Source: Caryophanales bacterium (GTDB lineage: Bacteria > Bacillota > Bacilli > Exiguobacteriales > Exiguobacteriaceae). From it: a DNA stretch of 64,000 bases. The position numbers and the translations under genes are program-made. The notes below the pieces were generated by a model. That model did not search any database. It saw only the letters and a list, made by a program, of their open reading frames with translations, and was not told the DNA's origin. The stretch lies in assembly GCA_902363455.1 (NCBI GenBank), contig CABJAC010000001.1, positions 1,116,001 to 1,180,000 on the forward strand, in the 5' to 3' direction. Below, piece by piece: positions 9,030 through 18,143 of this stretch (its first letter is position 1; every line of letters begins with the position of its first letter).

Positions 9030-10478
9030 TTAATTGGGTTCAGGAACAATCATTTCGGATTCATCCGGACGTTCTTCAGTCGTTTGCATAAGTCGGAGCA
9101 GGTGTAATTTAAACAGATACATCACAAGTAAATGGATATTGGCTTGCGTCGTTTTATACAGCATCCACGGTAAAGCGGGCACATATTCATGGATGGCAAT
9201 GAGACATTCTTGGGAACCCGGGATTTGACGGAACTCGATCCGGCCTTTGCTGCCTTCTTGTACTTGGGCGAATAGTCCGCCTGTAATGCGGTACGTCGCT
9301 TGTTGGGCATCTTGGAACGGTTCCTTCGTTAACTCCAGCAAGGGTTGATCCAAGAAGGGAACTTGAATCTGGACAAGCGTTTCGTCCGCCAGGTGTGACG
9401 TCAGAAATGGTTTGGCGAAAGACGACAACCAGTCGACATAATCATCGGCTGCCCAGTTCGCATCCCGGCCTTCCGGAAGACGAACCCGTTGGACGGACCG
9501 GACATCCAGTGATTCGGGCTTCTTCGATGAACCCGACGAGCCTTTTTTCTGTTGCTTCTCTTCTTGTTCTTCTTCGAGTGCCATCCGAACCGACTCTTCA
9601 AAAGAAATTTTCCCGTTACTGATTCCATCGACCATCTTTTCGGGATCGGCGACCATTTCATGTACCATACTTTCAACGAGTGGATAAACCGTCTCTTTCG
9701 GTTCACCGGAAACTAAGGTGACCCAAAGCCGCGACAGGTTGACCGTCATGAACGGTAAATCAAAGGTCGGTTGTTTTTTGCCGATCACTTCAGCCGTTTT
9801 TAAAATCATTTCTTTATAAGTCATCGATTCGGGACCACCGATGTCGATGGCTCGATCTTTCAGGTCATCCCGTCCGACGCTTGCGCCTAAAGCATGGATT
9901 ACGTCAGGCAGGGCGACCGGGTGCGTTTGATTGCGCGTCCATTCCGGAAGTAACATCACAGGCAAGCGTTTGACGAGCTTAGATAGAATCGGGAAGGAAG
10001 AACCCTTTGGTCCGACGATCAAAGCGGCGCGAATCGTCGTCACCGGTGTTCCGTAAGCTCCAAGCACCCGCTCGACTTCGAGACGGCTTTTCAGGTGGCG
10101 CGACAAATCTTCTGTTTCTTCGGGGATGATTCCGCTTAAGTAGACGATTTGCTGAATACCGTTTTCTTTGGCGGCACGGGCGTAATTGTCAGCCAAAATC
10201 AAATCCATGTCTTCGAAAGAACCTTGCGTCAGCTTGGCGGACGGCATCATCGAATGGACCAAATAGATGGCGATGTCTGCGCCCTGTAATCCGTCAATCG
10301 TATCGTTGAGTGAAAAGAGATCGCATGACCGCCACTCGACGTTTGCCTCATCATCCTTGTCGTCGCCGTTCCGGGACAGCGCAATGACATCATATTTTTT
10401 CTTTAATTCATTTAATAAATTATGTCCGATATATCCTGTGGCTCCGGCGAGCGCCAGTCGTTTACGTGGTTGTGTCAT
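9030..10478 (-). CDS. NAD(P)-binding atypical SDR (NmrA/YbjT-like) with C-terminal extra domain
   Basis: A 482-residue protein. Residues 1-300 are an extended Rossmann-type epimerase/NmrA-like domain with GATGYIG at 12-18 and the atypical SDR pattern VHSMM and YLSGI. After a low-complexity acidic/basic linker (EEEQEEKQQKKGSSGSS, about 310-330) comes a C-terminal region of about 150 residues resembling the DUF2867-type tail of E. coli YbjT (INIH..., IHEYVPALPW). The role is unknown; relatives are annotated as NAD-dependent epimerase/dehydratase. The start was moved from an upstream frame extension to the ATG preceded by GGAGGAAATCAA. Confidence 0.8.
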   Translation of the reverse strand: MTQPRKRLALAGATGYIGHNLLNELKKKYDVIALSRNGDDKDDEANVEWRSCDLFSLNDTIDGLQGADIAIYLVHSMMPSAKLTQGSFEDMDLILADNYARAAKENGIQQIVYLSGIIPEETEDLSRHLKSRLEVERVLGAYGTPVTTIRAALIVGPKGSSFPILSKLVKRLPVMLLPEWTRNQTHPVALPDVIHALGASVGRDDLKDRAIDIGGPESMTYKEMILKTAEVIGKKQPTFDLPFMTVNLSRLWVTLVSGEPKETVYPLVESMVHEMVADPEKMVDGISNGKISFEESVRMALEEEQEEKQQKKGSSGSSKKPESLDVRSVQRVRLPEGRDANWAADDYVDWLSSFAKPFLTSHLADETLVQIQVPFLDQPLLELTKEPFQDAQQATYRITGGLFAQVQEGSKGRIEFRQIPGSQECLIAIHEYVPALPWMLYKTTQANIHLLVMYLFKLHLLRLMQTTEERPDESEMIVPEPN

Positions 10479-10670
10479 TTGATTTCCTCCTTGATTAGCA
10501 CTACTTGACCAATTTACCCGAATCGACCGCTTCGTAATCCAAACAAGTGTTTTCAAAAAATAAGGCTTCAGTCGTTAAAAACAGGGAAAAGAAAAAACAG
10601 GAAACACAATCAAGGATTCAGCAGCAGTATACTCTGCACATTTACTTTTAGTTTAGGGAGAGGGACGAAG

Positions 10671-11054
10671 ATGAATGCAGTCTGTTTCTTAGATGAACAC
10701 CACTATAAACGCTATCACATGATTTTGAGACGGTTAAATGCAAGGAATCGGTCAAACCATTCGTTTCAGTCGATCTTGTTTTTGGCAACGGGTAACTTAC
10801 AATTGTTGCAACTGTTCAGTGATTATTTTTTTCCGGAGACGGGTGAATTTTTTTATCAAGAGTTGCTAGCGGAACCGATTGATAACCGGATTCTCGAAGT
10901 CGAACGTCAATTGCTGGTTCAGTTGTATAATGGTCGCACGACCTTGACCGTCATCGAGGTGATCGACCAGTTGAATCCGAAAGACTTGGAACTTGCGTTA
11001 GGGGCCATTCAAATCCGATCATTCGGCGCGGATGAAGGTATCGTCCACCGGTAA
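10671..11054 (+). CDS. small protein resembling DUF6075
   Basis: 127 residues, soluble. The opening FLDEHHYKRYH and the ending LNPKDLELALGAIQIRSFG resemble my recollection of the DUF6075 family of Firmicutes (N-terminal FL(D/N)xxH, C-terminal ALxAIxIR). These are small cytoplasmic proteins with no assigned function, seen also on mobile elements. The assignment is by pattern memory only. The start ATG follows TTAGGGAGAGGG, and the gene has its own terminator, so it is a single-gene unit. Confidence 0.7.
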   Translation: MNAVCFLDEHHYKRYHMILRRLNARNRSNHSFQSILFLATGNLQLLQLFSDYFFPETGEFFYQELLAEPIDNRILEVERQLLVQLYNGRTTLTVIEVIDQLNPKDLELALGAIQIRSFGADEGIVHR

Positions 11055-11078
11055 CAAAACTAATCCCATAGCTGACCG

Positions 11079-11118
11079 TAAAAGAAGTGGAATCGTTGAT
11101 GATTCCACTTCTTTTTTG
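11079..11118 (+). terminator. rho-independent terminator
   Basis: Stem AGAAGTGGAAT/ATTCCACTTCT with a short loop and T6 tail, 30 bases after the DUF6075-like gene. Confidence 0.9.
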
Positions 11119-11332
11119 TGAGTCTCATATTCTTTACCAAAACAAAAGAAGAAACGCTAAAAGATGTTTGTGACATCAGTTTATTATCATAAAACGGTAT
11201 CCGAATAAAAGCTAAGCTTGTTTATTAAGATTTGATTGAACGGGAATCAACCTGGAAATAAGATGTAAGTAACAGGAAATATGTGACGACCATCGTCTGA
11301 AATCTACGATGAGACGGGAGATGAGTGAACGT

Positions 11333-12691
11333 ATGCAACTCAAACAATCGATTTATTTTCATTCGCCGATTTTCATTCAAAACATCTTGACGACGATTTA
11401 TGGGCGCGTTTTGTACCAAGAACGATATGGAAGCGTGTATCAAAAACGTTTTCAAGAATTAAAGGAGAAAGAACAATTTCGCGTCAACGCTGAAAAAGAA
11501 CAATTGAACCGTCTGAATCAATTTCTGACGTTTTGTTACGACTACAGCACTTATTATAAAGAGCTTTTCGACGGAGCGCGGATTTCCTTACCGTTTCAAC
11601 AACTTGAAGAGTTGAAGCAAATTCCTGTATTAAGCAAAGAACTGTTACGGACACGCAATGCAGATATCCACGCTAAAGTCCGGGCACCGATTCTTGGGAA
11701 AACTGGAGGGACGACCGGAAAGTCGATTCAAGTCCACTATACAAAAGAAGACATGCAAATCCGGATGGCGCACCTGGATTATTTCAAATGGACGCATGGC
11801 ATTGAGCGCGGGATGCGCCGGGCCAGTTTTACCGGTCAAGTGCTTGCGGCAACGAATCAAAAATCACCGGTCTATTGGCGGATGAACAAAACGATCAATC
11901 AAATGCTGTTTACAATCAAAAACATCAATCCGCAGACGGTCGCTTCTTACATCGAACAATTGAACCGGTTTGACCCAGAATCGATTGACGGATTACCGTC
12001 CGGTATGATTGAAGTCGCCCGGCATGCGAAAAAATATGGCATCCCCTGCACGTTCCGACCAAAAGCAATTTTCCCGACGGCAGAGATGATGACGGCCGAA
12101 GAACGAAAATTGATTGAAGAAGTGTTTCATGCTCCGATTTTTGATCAATATGCCTCATCCGAAGGGGCACCGATCGTCGCTGAATGCCGTTACGGAAAAA
12201 AACATCTGCATTATGAAATGGGCATTATCGAAGTTGAGGCAGATGGGCAGATTCTTGTGACGAGTTTTGACACACATGGCACGCCTCTCGTCCGCTATCG
12301 TGTTGGCGACCGAATGACACTCAGTGAAGAAACATGTCAATGTGGTCATGCGGGTCCGATCATCGCATCGATTGATGGGCGCGGACACAGTTTCATTCAA
12401 TTGAAGGACGGCCATCGCATTTTTGAAGGCGAACTTGCCGGTATCGTTCGTGCCTTTCCGAACTGCATCGAACGTGTCCAATACATCCAAGCAGATGAAG
12501 AGGAAGTCGTCATGCTGTATGTACCGGACGAACGCTGTTTTAAAGAAGAACATGAAAAAGAGCTTTATTTTGTCTTGAAGCGGTTGTTTGGGGGACAAAT
12601 GGAGGTTCTCTTGCGAGCGGTTCCGGAAATCCCAAAAGAAATCAGTGGCAAGACGCTGCTGATTAAACAGTTAATTCCGGAAAGCTTATAG
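11333..12691 (+). CDS. PaaK/CapK-like adenylate-forming enzyme, copy 1
   Basis: A 452-residue member of the phenylacetate-CoA ligase-like branch of the ANL superfamily, which adenylates a carboxylate and often passes it to CoA. The nucleotide-binding loop is GKTGGTTGKS (about 122-131). DQYASSEG is the counterpart of the family (Y/F)GxxE motif, followed by RYRVGDR and a C-terminal ISGKTLLIKQ lysine motif. A CQCGH cluster near 340 is usual in this family. It lacks obvious capsule or aromatic catabolism partners, so the substrate is unknown. A diverged tandem copy follows. The start was chosen to match that copy; upstream ATGs at 11309 and 11321 have no properly spaced binding site. Confidence 0.85.
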   Translation: MQLKQSIYFHSPIFIQNILTTIYGRVLYQERYGSVYQKRFQELKEKEQFRVNAEKEQLNRLNQFLTFCYDYSTYYKELFDGARISLPFQQLEELKQIPVLSKELLRTRNADIHAKVRAPILGKTGGTTGKSIQVHYTKEDMQIRMAHLDYFKWTHGIERGMRRASFTGQVLAATNQKSPVYWRMNKTINQMLFTIKNINPQTVASYIEQLNRFDPESIDGLPSGMIEVARHAKKYGIPCTFRPKAIFPTAEMMTAEERKLIEEVFHAPIFDQYASSEGAPIVAECRYGKKHLHYEMGIIEVEADGQILVTSFDTHGTPLVRYRVGDRMTLSEETCQCGHAGPIIASIDGRGHSFIQLKDGHRIFEGELAGIVRAFPNCIERVQYIQADEEEVVMLYVPDERCFKEEHEKELYFVLKRLFGGQMEVLLRAVPEIPKEISGKTLLIKQLIPESL

Positions 12692-12704
12692 TAAATAAAT
12701 ATGT

Positions 12705-12754
12705 AAAAAAAGCAGATTTTTCCTGATTTTAAAAGGAAATGATCTGCTTTTTTT
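12705..12754 (+). terminator. rho-independent terminator
   Basis: Stem AAAAAAAGCAGAT/ATCTGCTTTTTTT with an inner TTCC/GGAA pairing and T7 tail, right after copy 1 of the PaaK-like gene. Confidence 0.9.
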
Positions 12755-12960
12755 ATGTTGTCAAAAGAGTCGCAAACTGTAAAAAACGGTAAAATGCTAG
12801 CACATTTCAAGGGAACCGGATGATTTTGTCATGTAGTTGTCAGAAAAGCGACATAAGCTAAAGGTATCAGATAAGTTCAGATTTATTAAAAGTGGATAAG
12901 TGATCGATTCATTGTTCGAGTGGTCGGCGATCCAGTCGTTGTTCGAAAGGACGTGCGCAG

Positions 12961-14309
12961 ATGGGAATCAAAGAGCAAGTGTATCTGTATTCACCTGTGT
13001 TCCTACAAAATCTTTTGACGACATTGTACGGCTATCAGTTGCAGCGGGACCGGTATGGACCGGCGTATCAACAGCGGTTTCAGGAATTGATGGACAAACG
13101 GGCAGAAACGATCGATGTCGCAGCGGATCAATTGAAGCGGCTCAATGAGTTTTTGTTGTTTTGTCAGCATCACAGTCCTTTTTATGAAGCGTTGTTTGCA
13201 GAATTGAACCTGCAATTGCCGTTCGAGAAGCTGACGGATCTGAAGCAGATCCCACCACTTGAAAAAGAAACGTTACGGCAACACATCGGATTGGTCCGAA
13301 CGGATCTGCCAGCCCCGATTATCGGCAAGACAGGCGGCACGACCGGAAAGTCGATTCAAGTCCATTATACGAAGGCCGACATGCAGATTCGAATGGCCCA
13401 TCTGGACTACTTCAAAGCGACGCATGGAGTCGAAAAAGGAATGCGACGCATCAGTTTTACGGCGCAAGCCCTGGTTTCGGAACATCAGCGGACCCCCGTT
13501 TACTGGCGGATGAACCGAGCGCTCAATCAATTGTTGTTCACCGTCAAAAAAATCAGTCCGCGTACGATGACCGCCTATCTGCAAGCGATCGACGAGTTTG
13601 ATCCGGAATCGATTGACGGCTTACCGTCCGCGATGATTGAACTTGCCTATCATGCGAAACGAGAAGGAATTGAGCTGTCATGCCGGCCACGCGCCATTTT
13701 CCCGACGGCCGAAATGATGACACGAGAAGAACGGCAATTGATTGAAGACGTGTTCCATGGACCGGTTTTTGATCAATATGCTTCATCAGAAGGGGCACCG
13801 ATCGTCTCGAATGCCGGTGCGGACAAAAACATCTGCATTACGAGATGGGCATCATTGAACTGGAAGCAGACGGAGAAGTGCTCGTGACAAGCTTCAATAC
13901 CCACGGTACACCGTTGATCCGCTACCGGGTCGGAGACCGGATGACCAGCAGTGGGAAGACGTGTTCCTGTGGTCATCCCGGTCCTGTGATTGATTCAATT
14001 GACGGTCGAAAACGGGGCTATCTCATTAAACCAGACGGTCAAAAAGTATTTGAAAGTCAGCTGTCGAGTCTCGTTAAAGTGTTGCCGAACAGCGTTGAAC
14101 GGGTCCAGTATATTCAAAACAGTGAACGGGATATCACGTTTTTGTACATTCCGGATTGGACACGTTTTTCGTCGGAACACGAGCAGCAACTTTATCGTTT
14201 TTTGAAAACCTTACTGGGCGCAGACATGCAGGTGTCGCTTCGGGCAGTTCAAGAAATTCCGCGTGAAGTCAGCGGCAAAACGTTACTCGTCAAACAAATG
14301 ATGGCCTAA
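12961..14309 (+). pseudogene. PaaK/CapK-like adenylate-forming enzyme, copy 2, split by a -1 frameshift
   Basis: A tandem paralogue of the preceding gene, colinear along its whole length (MGIKEQVYLYSPVFLQNLLTT against MQLKQSIYFHSPIFIQNILTT; the GKTGGTTGKSIQVHYTK block is identical). The reading frame breaks near 13808-13810. There ATC GTC TCG AAT needs one extra base after TC to give Ser-Glu-Cys-Arg-Cys-Gly and continue into HLHYEMGIIELEADG. Upstream frame ends at 13887; downstream frame is open from 13845 to 14309. Restoring one base gives 449 residues, close to the 452 of copy 1. Codon use is unbroken on both sides, so either the mutation is recent or it is a sequencing error. An AAAGGA binding site precedes the ATG. 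Confidence 0.85.
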
Positions 14310-14343
14310 AAGGCGGATCTTTTCGAAGATCGGTCTTTTTTTG
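14308..14343 (+). terminator. rho-independent terminator
   Basis: Hairpin AGGCGGATCTT/AAGATCGGTCTT (one or two mismatches) followed by T7, overlapping the stop codon of copy 2. Confidence 0.75.
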
Positions 14344-14424
14344 TCGGATCATTGGCCTAGTTCAATGGAAATAGATGACAATCTCTTGTAAAATGGGAAT
14401 CATTAGTGGACTAGGAGGAGAGGC

Positions 14425-15156
14425 ATGAAACCAGGCCCTAGCATTTTGATTCTCGGGACGATGCACTTAGATCGTCCCGACAACGGTGATCTGCTGCATC
14501 CGGCGCCGATTATAGTGTCGGATGCAGACCGTCAACAGCAAATCCAGACACTGATCGACGTGCTGTTGACGTTTCGACCAACGAGAGTGGCGCTCGAGAC
14601 GACGTCTGACCGACAAGCACAACTCGATCAAGACTATGCCGCCTATCAAGAAGGTACTTTTGAACTGACAGCCGATGAGCGGCATCAAATCGGGTTCCGG
14701 TTGGCCCGTCAAGCGAAGTTGCCACAGATAAACGGCGTCGATTGGAATCAATCGATTGAGGGAGTGCCAAACCTCAGTCAACTCGAACAGGAAAAACCGG
14801 TTGGATTTCATCAGATCATCTCGCGGGAAACCTTACGGATGAAACAACTGGATCAAGACATCATGGGGCTCGATTTTTTGACCTTCTTTCAGAAAATCAA
14901 TCAACCAGACACGACACGGGGTATGCATCAGACCTATTTGGAACTCGCGCGTCTCGGGGAGACGGGCATGCAGTGGGTTGCCCGGTATTGGTATGTCCGG
15001 AATCTGACGATCTTTAAGAACATCCTCGCACTCGTCGAATCATCGGATGAACGAATTGTCGTGATTTACGGATTGGCCCATGTGCATCTACTGCAACAAC
15101 TGTTAACAGACAGCGGTCTGGTCGAAGTGACGACACTCGACGACCTGACACGATAA
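14425..15156 (+). CDS. DUF5694-like protein (TraB/TIKI-related fold suspected)
   Basis: 243 residues, soluble, no signal peptide. It shows GTMHLDRP at residues 11-18, VALETT about 57-62 and GLAHVHLLQQLL near the C-terminus. This is the G-(T)MH...E...GxxH layout of the DUF5694 family, which shares conserved His/Glu positions with TraB/PrgY/TIKI proteins. A metal-dependent hydrolase activity is possible but unproven. The ATG follows AGGAGGAGAGG. The next gene starts 12 bases after the stop, so the pair is probably an operon. Confidence 0.7.
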   Translation: MKPGPSILILGTMHLDRPDNGDLLHPAPIIVSDADRQQQIQTLIDVLLTFRPTRVALETTSDRQAQLDQDYAAYQEGTFELTADERHQIGFRLARQAKLPQINGVDWNQSIEGVPNLSQLEQEKPVGFHQIISRETLRMKQLDQDIMGLDFLTFFQKINQPDTTRGMHQTYLELARLGETGMQWVARYWYVRNLTIFKNILALVESSDERIVVIYGLAHVHLLQQLLTDSGLVEVTTLDDLTR

Positions 15157-15168
15157 GGAGAGAAGTCA

Positions 15169-15783
15169 ATGTTATTTCATTACCATCTGTGGACGCCGTT
15201 CGTCGAAGAGACGGAACGATTTTATCAAAAGCTTGGTTTTCGCGTGACGCAACGAATTGGAAAACAGGACGGAACGTTCACGTCGTTTGACCCGCCACTT
15301 GACTGGGACGATTTCCGACATGAAAAGATTCTGTTTCGGATCATTGAGATGAAACGGGGCGCAATCAACATTACGTTTGGGTACGGAAAAAAAGTCGCCT
15401 TCGACCACATCGGCTTTTGGATGACAAAAGCCGAGCGGTTGGCGACACTTCAACGGGCGGAAACGTTGGGGTGGACGGTCCAGGCGAACGAACGCCGGAC
15501 GTTTATTCAGACGCCTTACGGCTTTCGGATCGAATTGCAGACGTATCTGGATGCGATCGAATCACGATCGGGGGATCAACTTCTGCAGCTCGAGATTGCA
15601 ACATCCAAACCGGATCTTGCAGCGATGTTACACCAGTTACTCGAGCGACCGGTTCCGGAAATCACGACGTCAGCAGCCGAGCAGACACGTTTGGTTGACG
15701 TGACGTTTTCCGGTGAGCATGCAAGACACGAGCAGGATCCAAACGGTTTGGAAGTGCGGACGGTGAGTCGGGTGCAGCGTTAA
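15169..15783 (+). CDS. VOC-superfamily (glyoxalase/dioxygenase-fold) protein
   Basis: 204 residues. The first 125 form a vicinal-oxygen-chelate module: the opening FHYHLWTPFVEETERFYQKLGFRV, then KVAFDHIGFWM with the mid-domain His and a closing TPYGFRIELQT with the metal-ligand Glu. The remaining residues look like a shorter, degenerate second module. VOC proteins include glyoxalases, ring-cleavage dioxygenases and antibiotic-binding proteins, and the substrate cannot be read here. It is co-oriented with the DUF5694-like gene and overlaps the convergent dehydrogenase by 4 bases at the stop codons. Confidence 0.8.
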   Translation: MLFHYHLWTPFVEETERFYQKLGFRVTQRIGKQDGTFTSFDPPLDWDDFRHEKILFRIIEMKRGAINITFGYGKKVAFDHIGFWMTKAERLATLQRAETLGWTVQANERRTFIQTPYGFRIELQTYLDAIESRSGDQLLQLEIATSKPDLAAMLHQLLERPVPEITTSAAEQTRLVDVTFSGEHARHEQDPNGLEVRTVSRVQR

Positions 15784-16712
15784 TCAACGAGTGGATAGGT
15801 GACGAAGACTTTTAACGGATGCGCGTCTGTCAGCAAGCGCTCGAAACATGCGACTAGATCGCGGGAAGCGACCGTTTGTTCATACAGTTGCTCTAGCTGC
15901 GGAACGTGCGGTGCCGTCTCAAAAAACCACGCAGCATGAGTGCGGTAATCCCACCCGTCACTCGAGCCGACAATCCGCAATTCCTTTTCGTAAAAAGCCG
16001 ACGTCAATGATAACGTCTCGTGATTCCCGTCCGACAAGATACAGAGCTGGCCGTGAGGAACCAATGCCTCCTGTAACAGAGCAAAAGCGTCCTGACGGGC
16101 CGAGCATTCGAATGCATGCGTAAACGTGTTGGAAAGTGGATCGTCGGGCTGAAACAAAGCCGTCGCGCCAAGTCGTAAAGCGAGGGCTGCCCGGACGGGA
16201 TCCGGTTCAGAAACAATAATGCGTTCGACCTGATAATAGTAGCGGAGATAAAAAACAGTTAATAACCCCATGACCCCCATCCCGGTCACGAGTACAGAAT
16301 CTGTCGGCAGGGGTGCTAATTTCCGTACGCCCTTCGCGGCGTCACACGACAAGATGTTCAGTACGGCAAGTTTAGCCGAAATCCCGTCCGGAACAGGAAT
16401 AGCTTTTGACGCCTCGACAAGCGCGACGTCCCGGTGACCATAAAAAGCAAGCAACCGATCGCCGACCTGAAACTGGGTCACGTCTGTCCCGACGGCGAGG
16501 ACTTGGGCATAGCTTTCGTAACCGGTCTCTTTCGGGTAGATCGGAAACGGGTCCGTTAGATCGTTGCCACGGATTTGCGGCAGTTCGGCGCCGATGCTGA
16601 TAGCTCCAGCGATGGTTCGGACAAGCAATTCGTTTGCTTGCGGGGGAGGCAGTGTATGTGTAGTCCAAGCGACGGAACAAGCTGATGTCACCTGTAAGCG
16701 GTGCTGATTCAT
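15780..16712 (-). CDS. MDR-superfamily alcohol dehydrogenase-like protein
   Basis: 310 residues, shorter than the usual 340-380 of zinc MDR enzymes. It has an N-terminal GroES-like domain (GAISIGAELPQIRG, then TGYESYAQVLAVGTDVTQFQVGDRLLAF) and a Rossmann domain with GMGVMG near 147-152 and the acidic SEPDP after it. The catalytic-zinc Cys/His set of classical alcohol dehydrogenases is not evident, so it may be a zinc-free reductase. The GTG/ATG region follows GAGGGTTATTA. It is convergent with the VOC gene; its promoter lies in the 170-base gap to the coiled-coil gene. Confidence 0.8.
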   Translation of the reverse strand: MNQHRLQVTSACSVAWTTHTLPPPQANELLVRTIAGAISIGAELPQIRGNDLTDPFPIYPKETGYESYAQVLAVGTDVTQFQVGDRLLAFYGHRDVALVEASKAIPVPDGISAKLAVLNILSCDAAKGVRKLAPLPTDSVLVTGMGVMGLLTVFYLRYYYQVERIIVSEPDPVRAALALRLGATALFQPDDPLSNTFTHAFECSARQDAFALLQEALVPHGQLCILSDGNHETLSLTSAFYEKELRIVGSSDGWDYRTHAAWFFETAPHVPQLEQLYEQTVASRDLVACFERLLTDAHPLKVFVTYPLVD

Positions 16713-16809
16713 TAATAACCCTCTTTTCTGAAAAAGTGATTCATCTTCATGTAGTATAAGGTAAAAAAATCCTTTTCAGAATAAAAATATGACAATTTTG
16801 TAAGGTGTG

Positions 16810-16826
16810 TACTTTTGGAAAGTAAC
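16810..16826. promoter_or_regulatory. candidate regulator-binding inverted repeat
   Basis: TACTTT-TGG-AAAGTA sits in the gap between divergent genes. Short TACTTT/AAAGTA dyads of this kind are typical of HxlR/MarR-type operators. No matching regulator is encoded next to it, so this is only a candidate. Confidence 0.35.
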
Positions 16827-16881
16827 CTGTTTACCAATCAGGATATGCTATTCTAGACAAAAGACTGAACAAGAAGAGGAA

Positions 16882-17517
16882 GTGGCAGACATCGAACGCA
16901 TCGAAATGTCGATTCATCGTGGATTAGTGGAATTAAAAAATTTAGATAAACGGATTCAAAAAGCACAGACCAAACCGTTCATCGGTGTTCATACCGGCAG
17001 TCAGGCTCCGGCAGGTTATCCGTCGGTCGTGACGTTTGCCGAAGAAGCCAGAGCCAATCTCCAATCGATTCGGGACTTGATGGAACGACGGAACCGGATC
17101 AAGTCGGCCATCACGGCGTCGAACGCTGTAACGGTCGTCCGGATTGCCGGGCGCGAGATGACCGTCGCCGAAGCCATCGACCGACGGGATGCCGGTCTGG
17201 TCTATGACCGTCAATTGTTGCAGACATTACAGACGCAACTCCGGCAGGTCGAGCAGACGATCGAGGAAGAACGTCAGGATATCACGCGTCGGGCTGACAG
17301 CCATATCGAGGCGACGTATGGTTCACGCGAGAAGGGCAATGCCGAGGAAATCGAAAAGTCACGGCGTTTGTTCCTTGAACGCTTGGAACCAAACTTGATT
17401 GATCCATCACAGTTACGTCAAGTAATCGCTGAGCTCGACGAGACGATTGACACGTTTGAGGCGGAAGTCGATTTCACACTCTCAGAAAGTAATACAGTCA
17501 CGAAAATCTTCGCCTGA
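16882..17517 (+). CDS. coiled-coil protein of a phage/plasmid-associated type, function unknown
   Basis: About 211 residues, charged, no membrane segment, mostly helical with heptad-like spacing (residues 10-35, 60-80, 115-145, 185-205). The block RNRIKSAITASNAVTVVRIAGREMTVAEAI followed by an acidic coiled coil and a closing LSESNTVT recalls proteins I associate with phages and plasmids (DIP1984-like organisation), but I cannot name a function. The start is uncertain: GTG at 16882 has GAAGAGGAA almost touching it, ATG at 16906 has no binding site, and a GTG at 16807 opens the frame earlier. Confidence 0.6.
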   Translation: MADIERIEMSIHRGLVELKNLDKRIQKAQTKPFIGVHTGSQAPAGYPSVVTFAEEARANLQSIRDLMERRNRIKSAITASNAVTVVRIAGREMTVAEAIDRRDAGLVYDRQLLQTLQTQLRQVEQTIEEERQDITRRADSHIEATYGSREKGNAEEIEKSRRLFLERLEPNLIDPSQLRQVIAELDETIDTFEAEVDFTLSESNTVTKIFA

Positions 17518-17831
17518 TGAAAAAAATCCTTGTTTGTCCGATGATCCTGCGACCAAACACGCTTGTTTTGTGCGATAACAAAACGTCGGTGCGATGCACC
17601 TCACAGCGGTTCTGAATGGAACCTCAAGTGAAAGCTCAACGCTGACAGCTCAACGGATAACGAACAATGGTCAACGATCAAATGATCAAAGCTTAAAGTT
17701 GAATGAGCAAAGACGGATAAAATCCACGGTACAACGGAATGAGAGAGGATTTGTTTGTTGCCTCTAGGAACACCGCGTGGCTGGACAGACAAGGAACCTA
17801 TATAAAAAATCGACTGAAGAGGGTGGGAAAG
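17518..17831. other. 314-base gap with a semi-repetitive tract
   Basis: No convincing gene. From about 17630 to 17700 the words AGCTCAACG, GTCAACG, GATCAAA and TTAAAG recur in a degenerate run. A purine-rich leader with TATATAAAAAA follows before the next gene. I see no riboswitch consensus. A T-run near 17520 follows no clear stem. Confidence 0.45.
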
Positions 17832-18029
17832 ATGTTGTATTGGTTTTTGATCGTGCTTGATATGTCGAACATCGCGCTTGCGGCACTCATCATCGGACTC
17901 GTTTTGACCGTGAAGTACGGGCGGCTGTTCGTCCGTCGGGACATCCCGGGATCCAGTAAACGAATGGCAGCTGTCCTGTACACGGGTTGTCTGTTCGGTT
18001 TGAGCAGTATCGTCCTGCTGTATGCGTGA
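17832..18029 (+). CDS. small two-helix membrane protein
   Basis: 65 residues with two hydrophobic segments (about 2-25 and 48-64) joined by a basic loop (KYGRLFVRRDIPGSSKR), so probably an inner-membrane hairpin protein. The start was set at the ATG after AGGGTGGGAAAG rather than the upstream in-frame ATG at 17739, which lacks a binding site. The family is unknown. The RDD-family gene lies 114 bases downstream in the same direction and may share its transcript. Confidence 0.65.
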   Translation: MLYWFLIVLDMSNIALAALIIGLVLTVKYGRLFVRRDIPGSSKRMAAVLYTGCLFGLSSIVLLYA

Positions 18030-18143
18030 CGAGCTATCCTTTTTTGATCGGAGTCATCCGTCTCAAAAAAGGTTTTTTTGGTTGTGGCACGAAGAAAATA
18101 CAAACAGCTCTACCAGTTGAAGTGAAAAAAGGAGGAACTGAGG

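Noticed and set aside
13845-14309. Separate 154-codon gene
   Set aside because: It is the downstream half of the frameshifted PaaK-like gene; its ATG is an internal Met of the enzyme and has no binding site.
14425-16712. A resistance island formed by the VOC protein and dehydrogenase
   Set aside because: Neither gene carries a recognisable resistance signature; both families are common housekeeping or accessory enzymes.
17630-17700. CRISPR-like short repeats
   Set aside because: The repeated words are short, degenerate and unevenly spaced, with no cas genes nearby.
17518-17831. Riboswitch or leader RNA
   Set aside because: The gap contains purine-rich and repeated words but matches none of the riboswitch consensus patterns I know, and no stable stem-terminator pair precedes the next gene.
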